Source: Dethiosulfovibrio peptidovorans DSM 11002 (lineage in GTDB: Bacteria; Synergistota; Synergistia; Synergistales; Dethiosulfovibrionaceae). Taken from it: a stretch of DNA of 64,000 bases. The notes beneath the pieces were generated by a model. That model was not told where the DNA came from, searched no databases, and was given only the letters and a program-made list of their open reading frames with translations. The translations under genes and the position numbers were made by a program. Each line of letters opens with the position of its first letter. The first letter of the stretch is position 1. Positions 7,766 to 16,191 of the stretch are shown one piece after another. The DNA lies in NCBI RefSeq assembly GCF_000172975.1, contig NZ_ABTR02000001.1:1464501-1528500 (forward strand), read 5' to 3'.

Positions 7766-9361
7766 GTGAGATATTGCAAGATCGCAATGGTGGTCTGGCT
7801 GTCTTTAGTCTGTAATTATGCTGCTTTCGGTTGTACCGTCGTGGTCGCTGGAAAGGGCGCTACCTTGGACGGTTCCGTGATAGCCTCCCAGACCGCCGAC
7901 GGATGGTACGATTCCAACATCAGATACGTTCCGGGAAAGAAGCACGCCCCGGGGAATTTTACGCCGATATACCTGAACCTTTTAGGGGAGGACGACAGAA
8001 AACCGGTCAAAATAGCCGAGATCCCCGAGGTCGAGAGGACATACGGATACTTCAGGACCGGCTATTCCAGCTACAACGAACATCAACTCGCCATAGCGGA
8101 GTCTACCATAGGGCAGAAGGATGAGCTCAAGGCCTTCTACCCCGACACGAAATCTGTAATGACGGTGGAGCAGCTGTCCATACTGGCTCTTCAGAGAACT
8201 AGGACCGCACGAGATGCCATAAGGCTTATAGGCGAGATGGCAGAGAAGTACGGTTTTCTGGGGTCCTGTGCCAACGAGGGAGAGTCCCTTGCCATAGCGG
8301 ACACCGACGAGATATGGATATTGGAGATAATGAGTGTCGGATATGATTGGAGCCCCGATTCCGGTCGGCCCGGAGCTATCTGGGCGGCCAGGAGGGTGCC
8401 GGACGATCACGTGGCTGTCATAGCCAACGCCAGCAGGATAGGCGTCGTCGACCCCGACGACGGCGAACATTTCATGGTCTCCAAAAACTATATGGATCCG
8501 GCGGTGCGCAACGGTTGGTACGATCCTGCCTCGAACGAGCCCTTCAACTGGACGGATACGTACTCTCCCGGTTACGGGCCGTGGTCCCCATCCTCTATGT
8601 GGGTGAGGAGTCGGCTTTTTTGCATCTATTCCGATCTGGCTCCCTCGATTCGTTGGGATCCATACGGTGAGCTCCGATCGTATCCTTTTTCCTTTAAGCC
8701 GGAAAGGCCGGTCTCGGTATCGGATGTATTCGATATCTTCCGTTCCAGGCTGAACGACACTCCTTTTTCCATGGAGGATAACCAAGCTTGGTTAGTCCCC
8801 GGGGTAAACGGAGAGCTCGTAAAGAGCGAGTTGGCCACCCCGGTGCCGGATAGGGCCACTAGGTCTCTGTTGAATATACCCTATTCCAGGCCTATAGCAG
8901 CTAGGACCTCCTATAGCTTCGTCGCTCAGAACAGAGGATGGTTGCCCGATCCTGTCGGAGGAATTATGTGGTTCGGCATGGGGTTGCCTCTTTTTTCCTG
9001 CTACGTTCCCATATACGCTGGGGTGACCGATACTGCCGACAGCTGGCGTACTTTCGAGGCCGATTTTTTCGATCCCGCCTCTGCCCGATGGTGTGTCAGT
9101 CTAGCCAGCGACCTGGTAAACAGAAGATATCAGAGGGCGATGAAAGACCTGGTCTTGTTCAGAAACCCTCTGGAGAAGAGTTTCATGGGGTCTATCCCCC
9201 ATGTGGACAAGGAGGCTGTGGAGCTTTACGAGCGATCTCCGGAAAAGTGTTCAAGCTACTTGACGGAACTTACCGTCGACAGGATGAAGGGAGTCCGAGA
9301 CGGTTACTGGAGGCTATGCCGAGAGCTCATAGCCAAGTACAACGGAAATAAGTTCTGGTGA
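7766..9361 (+). CDS. Exported C69-family dipeptidase
   Basis: 531 residues from GTG 7766, chosen because AAAGGAGG at 7751-7758 gives a 7-base spacing and places the signal peptide directly at the N-terminus; longer in-frame starts exist upstream. After a hydrophobic leader ending AAFG, the next residue is Cys23, the predicted N-terminal nucleophile of the C69 (PepD/Ntn-hydrolase) family, followed by TVVVAGKGATLDGSVIAS. The GAIWAARRVPDDH segment is also typical. It is a paralogue of the gene at 12185. Its stop overlaps the start of the sensor kinase (9358), implying a common operon. Likely role: cleavage of dipeptides in the cell envelope. Confidence 0.9.
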   Translation: MRYCKIAMVVWLSLVCNYAAFGCTVVVAGKGATLDGSVIASQTADGWYDSNIRYVPGKKHAPGNFTPIYLNLLGEDDRKPVKIAEIPEVERTYGYFRTGYSSYNEHQLAIAESTIGQKDELKAFYPDTKSVMTVEQLSILALQRTRTARDAIRLIGEMAEKYGFLGSCANEGESLAIADTDEIWILEIMSVGYDWSPDSGRPGAIWAARRVPDDHVAVIANASRIGVVDPDDGEHFMVSKNYMDPAVRNGWYDPASNEPFNWTDTYSPGYGPWSPSSMWVRSRLFCIYSDLAPSIRWDPYGELRSYPFSFKPERPVSVSDVFDIFRSRLNDTPFSMEDNQAWLVPGVNGELVKSELATPVPDRATRSLLNIPYSRPIAARTSYSFVAQNRGWLPDPVGGIMWFGMGLPLFSCYVPIYAGVTDTADSWRTFEADFFDPASARWCVSLASDLVNRRYQRAMKDLVLFRNPLEKSFMGSIPHVDKEAVELYERSPEKCSSYLTELTVDRMKGVRDGYWRLCRELIAKYNGNKFW

Positions 9362-11295
9362 TGACGAGGCTCTTGCCGATCTTGGCATCGATTCTCTGGT
9401 TTTCCTGGGGTTCCGCGGCCTTCCCCTTCGAGGATCCGATTTTGATAGGAGGGGTCGGAAGGACCGTACACGTTCTTTGCCTTCCCGCCGATCCTCCCTT
9501 TTTGGTGGAGGAGGAAGACCTTCCTTCCGGATTCTTCGTCGACCTCATGAGGGAGATCGCCTTGGTTGAAAATATGAGAATCAGTCTTCGGATCGGAAAC
9601 TGGGAGGATCTCCGTCAATCGATGTACAGAAGTCGTATAGACGTCGTCTTGGGAACACCTCATCCTGTCCCCAGAGACGTGGAGCCCTTTTCCTATATGC
9701 AGGTATACAACGTCGATCCCTCGGAATTAGGCGGGACCAATCCCTTGAAATTGCCGATACAGGGTATATCTGGCAAGGATGCCTGGGATATATGTTTTTC
9801 CTTCCCCATTGTGGAAGAACCCTACTCTTGCCTTGTTCGGAAGGAGGGTGGAGTGGAGTCCATTAGGGATCTCAGGGAAAAGCCTTTGGTTGTCGAGAAG
9901 GGCGGTGCCGGACTGGAGTTTCTGACCTCCGGTGGGCTCACCTCTAGGATAGTGTCGGTAAAGACCCTGGAAGAGGCTGTTAGAATGGTTTCGTCCGGCC
10001 TGTATCCCGGGGCTCTGGTGGGAACCTATCAGGGACTCTATCTTTGGAAAGAGATGAGGGTCCGTAATCTGGAGTACATATCTCCTCCGGTGTTCACATT
10101 GGAGAAGGGCATGGTCGTGACCAGAGGCGACTCGGAACTCGCCATAAGGCTGGGCAAGGCCTTCGAGACCCTCAGACAAAACGGATCCTATCGAAGGCTC
10201 GTGGGCAAATGGTTCGGAGGTTACGACGGACCTATCGTCGATAGGGACACCCTGATTAAAATAGGCGGCCTCTTTCTGGCTATACTGGCCACGATAGTTG
10301 GTTGGAACGTCATGCTCAAGCGAGAGGTCGTTCGGATTTCCGGTGAGAGGGAGAAGATTCTGGACTTTATAAGAGACGGGATAGTCGCTGTGGACAAAGA
10401 CGGAAGGGTGTCCATGATCAACAAGGTAGCTCAGGAACTGTTGGCCGTCGGACTGGATGTGGTGGGAAAACCAGCCGAAGAGGCCGTTCCCGATGTCGAT
10501 CTGGTCAAGGTCTTGGATACAGGGGAGCCAGTTTTCGATCTGGAGCAGAACCTTAGAGGAACTTTGGTGATCGGCAACAAGGCTCCCGTGGTCTATAGAG
10601 GCGTGATATATGGAGCTATCGCCACTTTCAGGGATATGACGGAGATGCACGCTCTGGCGGAGGAGATAACCGGTGTAAGAATGTACGTGGAGTCTTTGAG
10701 GGTTCAGAATCACGAGTTTCAAAACAAGCTGCAGGCCATAGCGGGCTTGATCCAGATGGGAAGGTACGAGAAAGCGATCGAGTTCATAACCTCCGAGGCG
10801 AACCCGGAAAGCTCCACCACGTCCTTCATCTCGGAAAACATAAAAAATCCCGCCGTCGGAGGGATAGTCATAGGAAAAGTCGGGAGATGCCGGGAGCTGG
10901 GCATAGAGATACGTATAGATCCGGACAGTTACTGCGGCGAATGCGTCGGCATAAGCGATCAGGCCATGGTGGTGATAATAGGTAACCTGCTGGAGAACGG
11001 TATGGAGGCGGTGCTTTCCTCGGGAGTCGAGAATCCCAGAATCGACTTTGCTATATTCGACGAGTCCAACCAGATTATGATAAGCGTCGAGGACAACGGG
11101 GGAACCCTTACTCACGATATAGAGTCCCGTATGTTCGACAAGGGCTTTTCCACAAAAACCAAGAGCCGTCCCTCCGGGTTCGGACTCTACAACGTTAAAA
11201 AACTGGTGGACGCTATGGGCGGTGATCTCTCGATAGATTATGTTTCAGGGGGATTCACCGAGTTTATAGTGACTTTACCTAACGGAGGTATCTGA
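9358..11295 (+). CDS. CitA/DcuS-type sensor histidine kinase with extracytoplasmic solute-binding-protein-like domain
   Basis: 645 residues from GTG 9358 (ATG 9361 is next), overlapping the dipeptidase stop. Order of parts: signal/anchor segment (about 1-25); a domain resembling family-3 solute-binding proteins (about 35-285, with the FFVDLMREIALVE, RSRIDVVLGTPHPV and closing NGSYRRLVGKWFGG patterns); a membrane helix near 300-315; a PAS domain (about 325-430); then an SpoOB/CitA-like kinase with phospho-acceptor His452 in the NHEFQNKLQ motif and an HATPase domain (GNLLENGMEA near 542; GFGLYNVKKL). CitA/DcuS normally carry a Cache sensor, so the SBP sensor is unusual. Its location between two dipeptidases suggests amino acid or peptide sensing, which is inference. 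Confidence 0.88.
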   Translation: MMTRLLPILASILWFSWGSAAFPFEDPILIGGVGRTVHVLCLPADPPFLVEEEDLPSGFFVDLMREIALVENMRISLRIGNWEDLRQSMYRSRIDVVLGTPHPVPRDVEPFSYMQVYNVDPSELGGTNPLKLPIQGISGKDAWDICFSFPIVEEPYSCLVRKEGGVESIRDLREKPLVVEKGGAGLEFLTSGGLTSRIVSVKTLEEAVRMVSSGLYPGALVGTYQGLYLWKEMRVRNLEYISPPVFTLEKGMVVTRGDSELAIRLGKAFETLRQNGSYRRLVGKWFGGYDGPIVDRDTLIKIGGLFLAILATIVGWNVMLKREVVRISGEREKILDFIRDGIVAVDKDGRVSMINKVAQELLAVGLDVVGKPAEEAVPDVDLVKVLDTGEPVFDLEQNLRGTLVIGNKAPVVYRGVIYGAIATFRDMTEMHALAEEITGVRMYVESLRVQNHEFQNKLQAIAGLIQMGRYEKAIEFITSEANPESSTTSFISENIKNPAVGGIVIGKVGRCRELGIEIRIDPDSYCGECVGISDQAMVVIIGNLLENGMEAVLSSGVENPRIDFAIFDESNQIMISVEDNGGTLTHDIESRMFDKGFSTKTKSRPSGFGLYNVKKLVDAMGGDLSIDYVSGGFTEFIVTLPNGGI

Positions 11296-11297
11296 AC

Positions 11298-11981
11298 ATG
11301 GATTATATAGATGTCCTGGTAGTAGAGGACGATCCTATGGTAGCCGATATACATCAAAACTACGTCAACTCGGTGGATGGATTCCGAGTGGTTGGAATGG
11401 TGGACAACGGACTCAAGGCCCTGGACTTTCTCCGAAAAAGGCCGGTCCGTCTGGTTATACTGGATATATTTCTTCCTGGGTTGGATGGCCTGGGAGCCCT
11501 CGAGAGGATAAGGGAGAGTGGTAGTAACGTAGATGTCATCATAATCTCTGCTTCCAGGGACAAGGCTACTGTGAACAAAACTCTTCAGGCCGGCGCTTTC
11601 GACTATATAGTCAAGCCCTTCGCCTTCGATAGAATGAAGGCGGCCCTTCAGGCCTTTCGCCAGGTGGTCCATCGATTGACCGAGGGGCCCAACCAGGTGG
11701 ACCAGCAGGACATAGACAATCTTCTGTTGGCGCGAAACAAGAAAAACATTCAGACCGTTCTGCCCAAGGGATTGAATCCCAACGTCCTGGAGAAGGTGGA
11801 GGCTCTGCTGACCAAGGTTGACAAGCCCCTTTCGTCTGTGGAGACCGCCGAGGCCATCGGGGTCTCCAGGATAACGGCCAGAAGATACCTTGAGTATCTG
11901 GTCGCCTCCGATAAGGCGGTGATGGAGAGGGAGTATCAGGAGGTAGGGAGGCCTATAAACAAGTACGAGCTGATCCGATAG
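11298..11981 (+). CDS. CitB/DcuR-family response regulator
   Basis: 227 residues, starting 2 bases after the kinase stop. The receiver domain has acidic residues at 11-12, phospho-acceptor Asp56 in VILDIFLPG, and IVKPF for the conserved Lys. The C-terminal half carries a helix-turn-helix with VSRITARRYLEYL, as in CitB/DcuR regulators, which bind DNA upstream of transporter and catabolic genes. Partner of the kinase at 9358; a close paralogue lies at 55080. The likely targets are the adjacent dipeptidase gene at 12185 and possibly transporters, but no binding site is proven. Confidence 0.92.
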   Translation: MDYIDVLVVEDDPMVADIHQNYVNSVDGFRVVGMVDNGLKALDFLRKRPVRLVILDIFLPGLDGLGALERIRESGSNVDVIIISASRDKATVNKTLQAGAFDYIVKPFAFDRMKAALQAFRQVVHRLTEGPNQVDQQDIDNLLLARNKKNIQTVLPKGLNPNVLEKVEALLTKVDKPLSSVETAEAIGVSRITARRYLEYLVASDKAVMEREYQEVGRPINKYELIR

Positions 11982-12184
11982 AGGTATTTCAAGGGCGTTT
12001 TTTCCATGAACAAAATAGTACAATTTCGGCCATAAATTTTTATTATTCTGTCCTTCCTCGCGCCTTTCCCTTACAATGAGTGGTAAGTCCAATGACATCC
12101 TATTTTGGACGGTGCGGAGGGGTGTCGAGATCGAGACGTACCGGAGACATCTCGGTATGTAGTGTGCGAGGAGGGTGTTTTTTT

Positions 12185-13819
12185 ATGAAGAAAGCTTTGG
12201 TAAAAAGCCTGCTTCTTGGTTTGGCCGGTACCTTTATGGCCTCCGCGGCCCTGGCCTGTACTCCTATCGGAGCAGGTCGTAACGCCACCGTGGACGGTTC
12301 GGTAATTACCAGCCATACCTGCGACGGATGGTATGACAACAGGATTCAGATAATCCCTGGACAGACCTTCGAGGACGGTGCCACCACCCCGGTCTATCAG
12401 GACGTCTGCCACGGGACTCAGCCCACCAGGCCTCTCAAGAAGGTCCTGGACATTCCCCAGGTCGAGAAGACCTATACCTATTTTCACATAGGCTATCCTT
12501 TCATGAACGAGCATCAGCTCGTTTTCGGCGAGGATACCTGGAGCGGCCGTGACGAGCTCTACGCCAAGGACGGCGCCTTCTGGATCGAGACTCTCGAGAT
12601 CTTCGGACTTCAGAGGGCCAAGACCGCCAGAGAGGCGATCAAGGTCATGGGCGAGCTGGCCGAGGAATACGGCTACGGCGACGGAGGAGAGACCCTTATC
12701 ATCGCTGACACCAAGGAGCTCTGGGTATTCGACATCTGCGGTCCCGGAATGCTCTGGAACAAGGACAGCGGCAAGCCCGGTGCCATCTGGGCCGCCCGCA
12801 GGGTTCCGGACGATCACGTGGTCGTCTGCTCCAATCGTTCCCGTATCGGCGTCATCGACTTCGAGGACAAGGAAAACTTCATGTATTCCTCCAACGTCAC
12901 CGACCTGGCCAAGGAAATGGGTTGGTGGAAACCCGGCACTCCCTTCAACTTCTCCGAGGTCTACAACCCCAACCCCTACGGATCGGATCATTATCAGTCC
13001 ATCCGCGAGTGGAGGGCCTTCAGCCTTCTGGCTCCCTCGAAGAACTTCGAGCTGACCTCCCAGAAGAGCCACTATCCCTTCTCTGTGAAGCCCGACAAGA
13101 AGGTTGCGGTTAAGGATATCATGGCCATATTCAGGGATCACCTTGAGGGAACCGACTACGACCTCACCAAGGGCATGGCTGCCGGACCTTTCGGCAACCC
13201 CCATCGTTGGCCCACCCCCAAGGACGTCCGTCCCGAGGGCAAAAAGGATAAGGACTGGCCCAGAGCCATCTCCATGTTCCGCTGCTCGTACAGCTTCGTA
13301 TCCCAGAGCCGCGAGTGGCTTCCCGATCCCGTCGGAGGAGTGCTGTGGTTCGGACAGGACGCTCCTGACACCACGATATATGTGCCTATCTACTGCGGCG
13401 TGACCAAGGTTCCCGCCGGATGGAGCGAGGGCAAACGCCACGAGTTCGATCCCAACTCCGCCTGGTGGGCGTTCAACTTCGTCAACAACTGGGCTCAGCT
13501 TCGCTGGGATTCTATGATCAAGGACGTCAACGCCGAACAGCAGAAGTGGGAGAAAGAGTTCTTCATGCAGCAGAACGCCGTAGAAAAGGAAGCCGTCGAC
13601 CTCTACAAGAAGGATCCCAAGAAGGCCGTCGCCTACCTCACCGATTACACTTATGGCAACATGGAGAAGGTCCAGAACGCCATGTGGGGCCTTGCTTGGA
13701 AGCTGGTCGGAAAGTATCAGGACGGCTACATCATGACCCCAGAGGGAAAACAGCAGTCCGTGGGGTACCCCACTTGGTGGCTTGAGGCCGTCGGTTTCGG
13801 CGAGGATTTCAAGGACTGA
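12185..13819 (+). CDS. Exported C69-family dipeptidase, second paralogue
   Basis: 544 residues from ATG 12185, with GAGGAGGG about 10 bases upstream; an in-frame extension to 12080 lacks a signal peptide. Residues 1-24 form a clear Sec signal (MKKALVKSLLLGLAG...SAALA), followed immediately by Cys25, the predicted N-terminal nucleophile, then TPIGAGRNATVDGSVIT. GAIWAARRVPDDHVVV matches the paralogue at 7766. Its codon use is noticeably biased to C-ending codons (GCC, GAC, AAG, CTC), consistent with high expression. It follows the response regulator by 203 bases. It may be monocistronic: a weak GC-rich hairpin at 13834-13864 follows it. Confidence 0.91.
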   Translation: MKKALVKSLLLGLAGTFMASAALACTPIGAGRNATVDGSVITSHTCDGWYDNRIQIIPGQTFEDGATTPVYQDVCHGTQPTRPLKKVLDIPQVEKTYTYFHIGYPFMNEHQLVFGEDTWSGRDELYAKDGAFWIETLEIFGLQRAKTAREAIKVMGELAEEYGYGDGGETLIIADTKELWVFDICGPGMLWNKDSGKPGAIWAARRVPDDHVVVCSNRSRIGVIDFEDKENFMYSSNVTDLAKEMGWWKPGTPFNFSEVYNPNPYGSDHYQSIREWRAFSLLAPSKNFELTSQKSHYPFSVKPDKKVAVKDIMAIFRDHLEGTDYDLTKGMAAGPFGNPHRWPTPKDVRPEGKKDKDWPRAISMFRCSYSFVSQSREWLPDPVGGVLWFGQDAPDTTIYVPIYCGVTKVPAGWSEGKRHEFDPNSAWWAFNFVNNWAQLRWDSMIKDVNAEQQKWEKEFFMQQNAVEKEAVDLYKKDPKKAVAYLTDYTYGNMEKVQNAMWGLAWKLVGKYQDGYIMTPEGKQQSVGYPTWWLEAVGFGEDFKD

Positions 13820-13962
13820 TACTCGGTAACGTCGCGGGGATCGTCGGATGATCTCGGTCCCCGCTTAGATCCGACGTCCCCCCTCACTGCCTGATTTTGT
13901 TCGGGGAAGATGGCCAAATTGAACCAAATGAGGCAATAAAGAGGACATAAGTGTACTTTTTC

Positions 13963-13990
13963 TTGCGCTCTCCGCTCCGTCCACTATACT
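13963..13990 (+). promoter_or_regulatory. Probable promoter of the DUF6305-like gene and downstream transporter genes
   Basis: TTGCGC at 13963-13968, 16-base spacer, TATACT at 13985-13990. It is 60 bases upstream of the coding start and the only good sigma-70-like pair I see in the 230-base gap after the dipeptidase gene. Confidence 0.6.
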
Positions 13991-14049
13991 TTACAGCGAT
14001 GTACAACGTTGATGTCGAAGAGATACAATTTAGGGAGGTTGTGTTGACA

Positions 14050-14604
14050 ATGAGAAAAACGTTTGTAGCCTTTTTGTTCGTCGCTCTGACCGTCGTTTTC
14101 GCCTCGGTCGCCTTTGCCGCGGATAAGCCAGTTATCGAAGATCCCCTGATAGTCACCACCTGCGGCCAGAGCCCCGGTGCCGTGATGGTGAAGATGTCCA
14201 GCATGCAGGCCGGTTTCAAGGCGGAGCATAACAATAACCTTACCGCCGCCGACATTAAGGGCAAGGGGTACAAGACCCTTATCGTCACCAGCGGTACCAG
14301 TATGAAGGGCATGGGTGCCGCCGGAACCAACGTAGATAAGGAGATCGCTCGGGTTCAGGAACTCATGGAGGCCGCTAAGGCCGAGGGTATGTTGGTCATA
14401 GGAGCCCACGTCGAGGGGATGGCCCGTAGGACCGACCAGTCCGACCAGGCGTCTATAGACGCGGTTCTCTCCAATGCCGACGTCGTTCTCGCAACGGTCG
14501 ACAGCGATAGCGATGGTTACTTTACCAAATACGCCGAGGAGCATAATATCCCGATTATCAAGGTGAAGGACGCTCTCGGAATCGGACAGGGTCTGAAGAA
14601 TTAG
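14050..14604 (+). CDS. Small exported protein, DUF6305-like
   Basis: 184 residues from ATG 14050, with AGGGAGG at 14032-14038; TTG 14044 in frame is an alternative start with tighter spacing. Residues 1-23 are a Sec signal peptide ending ASVAFA. The mature protein looks alpha/beta (alternating hydrophobic strands such as YKTLIVTSGTS, GMLVIGAHVEG, DVVLATVDS). I associate it with DUF6305, a family of unknown function, by recall of the pattern only. It has its own promoter and is separated from the permease by a terminator-like hairpin, an arrangement typical of an abundant binding protein upstream of its membrane partners. A substrate-binding role is inference. Confidence 0.72.
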   Translation: MRKTFVAFLFVALTVVFASVAFAADKPVIEDPLIVTTCGQSPGAVMVKMSSMQAGFKAEHNNNLTAADIKGKGYKTLIVTSGTSMKGMGAAGTNVDKEIARVQELMEAAKAEGMLVIGAHVEGMARRTDQSDQASIDAVLSNADVVLATVDSDSDGYFTKYAEEHNIPIIKVKDALGIGQGLKN

Positions 14605-14618
14605 AGGAGTCTCCGTAC

Positions 14619-14645
14619 GGGGCCTTTGCGGGCCCCTTTATTTTT
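14619..14645 (+). terminator. Intergenic terminator or attenuator between the DUF6305-like gene and the permease
   Basis: GC-only 6-bp stem (14619-14624 with 14631-14636), six-base loop, then TTTATTTTT. It lies 14 bases after the stop of the exported protein and 26 bases before the permease. Partial read-through would give much more exported protein than permease. Confidence 0.75.
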
Positions 14646-14670
14646 GGAAGAGGAAAGGACGTAGCCGAGA

Positions 14671-16002
14671 ATGACCATGTTCCATCACTCCATCGGAGTC
14701 CTGATAGTCATCGCGGTCGTCTTCGCTCTGGCGAAGAGGATGAAGGTGACCACCGAGCTCTCGATGTTCCTTGCCGCCCTTTTTGGAGCCCTGGCTCACA
14801 TGATCCTGCCCAAAGGGGTGGACCCCCGTTCCGCCATTACCGTGACGGAGCTCCTGCGTCACGTCGTCGAAGGTGCTTTTACCTACTACGACGTATGTCT
14901 TATCTTCATGAGCGCCACATTCTTCATGGCCCTTTTCAAAGAGGCCGGAGGCGTGGCTTTCATAGTCCGCAAGATAGTCCGTTCTTTCGCCGGGCATCGT
15001 TTCGTCTGTTTGCTTCTGCTGACCGTCGTCATGCTAATCCCCGGTGCCATCACGGGGTCCGGTGCCACCACGGTCCTCACCGTCGGAGCCTTGGTGGGCT
15101 CTGTCCTGGCCGCCATGGGAGTTCCGGAGACCAGAAGGGTCGCCTTGGTCTTTATGCTGGCGGCCATGAGCGCGGCGGCGCCTCCGATCAACCTGTGGGC
15201 CATGATGGCCGCCGCCGGTGCCAACATGCCCTACGTGGGATTTGCCAAGCCTCTGTTGATACTGTCGGTGGCGGGAGCACTTTTCTCCACCTTCTATCTC
15301 GCTGGCAAGGGAGATCCGGTCGACACGGAAAAGGCCCTTTCCGGACTGCCGGAGGCTCCCGAGGGATGGAACTGGTTCAAGGCAGCCCTTCCCTTTCTGA
15401 CGCTGGCCGCCTTGGTGTTGGCCGGCAGGATATGGCCCTACACCTTCCCCATCGTGGGATTGCCCCTTATCTTCATGATCTGTGCCGCCGTTACGATAAT
15501 CCTCAGTCCTGTTAAACTCAGAATCCTCGACGTAGCGACCGATACGGTCAAGAACCTTCTCGGTTTGGTAGGCATCATGGTGGTCGTCGGTTCTCTCATA
15601 CAGGTGATGGCTCTCAGCGGAGCAAGAGGATTGATATCCCTGGCGGTGGTAACCCTGCCCATGACCGTGCTTTTTGCGACTCTGTGGATAATTCTTCCTC
15701 TTTCCGAAGGGCTGGTCCAGTATGCTGTAGCACCCCTGATAGGGGTTCCTCTGATAATGCTCTTCAACATGAAGGGACTCGATCCGATAGTGTCCCTCTC
15801 CGCCTGGGCAGTCATGTGGCCTTTGGGAGACTGCCTACCTCCGACAGCGGTAGTGGGAAGAGCTACCGTAATGGAGATGGATTACAAGGGAAGGTACTTC
15901 GCCGATTTTGTAAAGGCCTGCATAGTCCCGTCCCTCTTCGTAGCTTTGCTGTGTACCCTCTTCTTGATATACAGCAAGAAACTGGCTTTCCTGGGAGGTT
16001 AG
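14671..16002 (+). CDS. Large multi-spanning permease of the ion transporter superfamily (TRAP large-subunit-like)
   Basis: 443 residues, about 11-12 hydrophobic segments, no signal peptide. Patterns such as LIPGAITGSGATTVLTVGAL and the matching C-terminal half (PLGDCLPPTAVVG) suggest the two inverted repeats with helical-hairpin tips found in TRAP DctM-type and related ion-coupled carboxylate transporters. ATG 14671 and ATG 14677 are both usable; AGGAAAGGA lies at 14650-14659. It is followed after 4 bases by a 56-residue membrane protein and then an aspartoacylase-like enzyme, so an acylated amino acid or dicarboxylate is a plausible substrate. That is inferred from neighbours only. Confidence 0.8.
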   Translation: MTMFHHSIGVLIVIAVVFALAKRMKVTTELSMFLAALFGALAHMILPKGVDPRSAITVTELLRHVVEGAFTYYDVCLIFMSATFFMALFKEAGGVAFIVRKIVRSFAGHRFVCLLLLTVVMLIPGAITGSGATTVLTVGALVGSVLAAMGVPETRRVALVFMLAAMSAAAPPINLWAMMAAAGANMPYVGFAKPLLILSVAGALFSTFYLAGKGDPVDTEKALSGLPEAPEGWNWFKAALPFLTLAALVLAGRIWPYTFPIVGLPLIFMICAAVTIILSPVKLRILDVATDTVKNLLGLVGIMVVVGSLIQVMALSGARGLISLAVVTLPMTVLFATLWIILPLSEGLVQYAVAPLIGVPLIMLFNMKGLDPIVSLSAWAVMWPLGDCLPPTAVVGRATVMEMDYKGRYFADFVKACIVPSLFVALLCTLFLIYSKKLAFLGG

Positions 16003-16006
16003 ATCG

Positions 16007-16177
16007 ATGAGTCTCGTTACCCTCAACAACGGCGTGATGGCCCTTTACTACGCCATCAGCGTGTTTTTCCTGGTGGCAGTGATAAGAAACTTCGTAAAGA
16101 CCAGGAGTCCCCAGGAGGCGATTCTCTACAGCATCATAATGATGCCCTTCGTCCTCCGGATTCTTCGGCTTAAATAA
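16007..16177 (+). CDS. 56-residue membrane protein linked to the permease
   Basis: The frame ATG 16007 to TAA 16175-16177 starts 4 bases after the permease stop; GGGAGG at the permease 3' end (about 15993-15998) serves as ribosome site with good spacing. The peptide has one clear membrane helix (about residues 9-27, VMALYYAISVFFLVAVI), a basic turn (RNFVKTR) and a second hydrophobic stretch (about 39-53). Tight linkage suggests a small subunit of the transporter, similar in role to TRAP DctQ but far smaller. I know no named family for it. Confidence 0.75.
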   Translation: MSLVTLNNGVMALYYAISVFFLVAVIRNFVKTRSPQEAILYSIIMMPFVLRILRLK

Positions 16178-16191
16178 GGGAAGTGGACGGA

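Noticed and set aside
9727..11115. 462-codon open frame antisense to the sensor kinase
   Set aside because: Codon use and composition do not resemble a protein, there is no ribosome site, and the opposite strand carries clear kinase domains. It arises from codon bias.
12071..13441. 456-codon open frame antisense to the second dipeptidase
   Set aside because: Shadow of a strongly codon-biased gene (GCC/GAC-rich), with no recognisable motif.
13834..13864. Hairpin GCGGGGA/TCCCCGC after the second dipeptidase gene
   Set aside because: Long loop and no T tract, so too weak to call a terminator.
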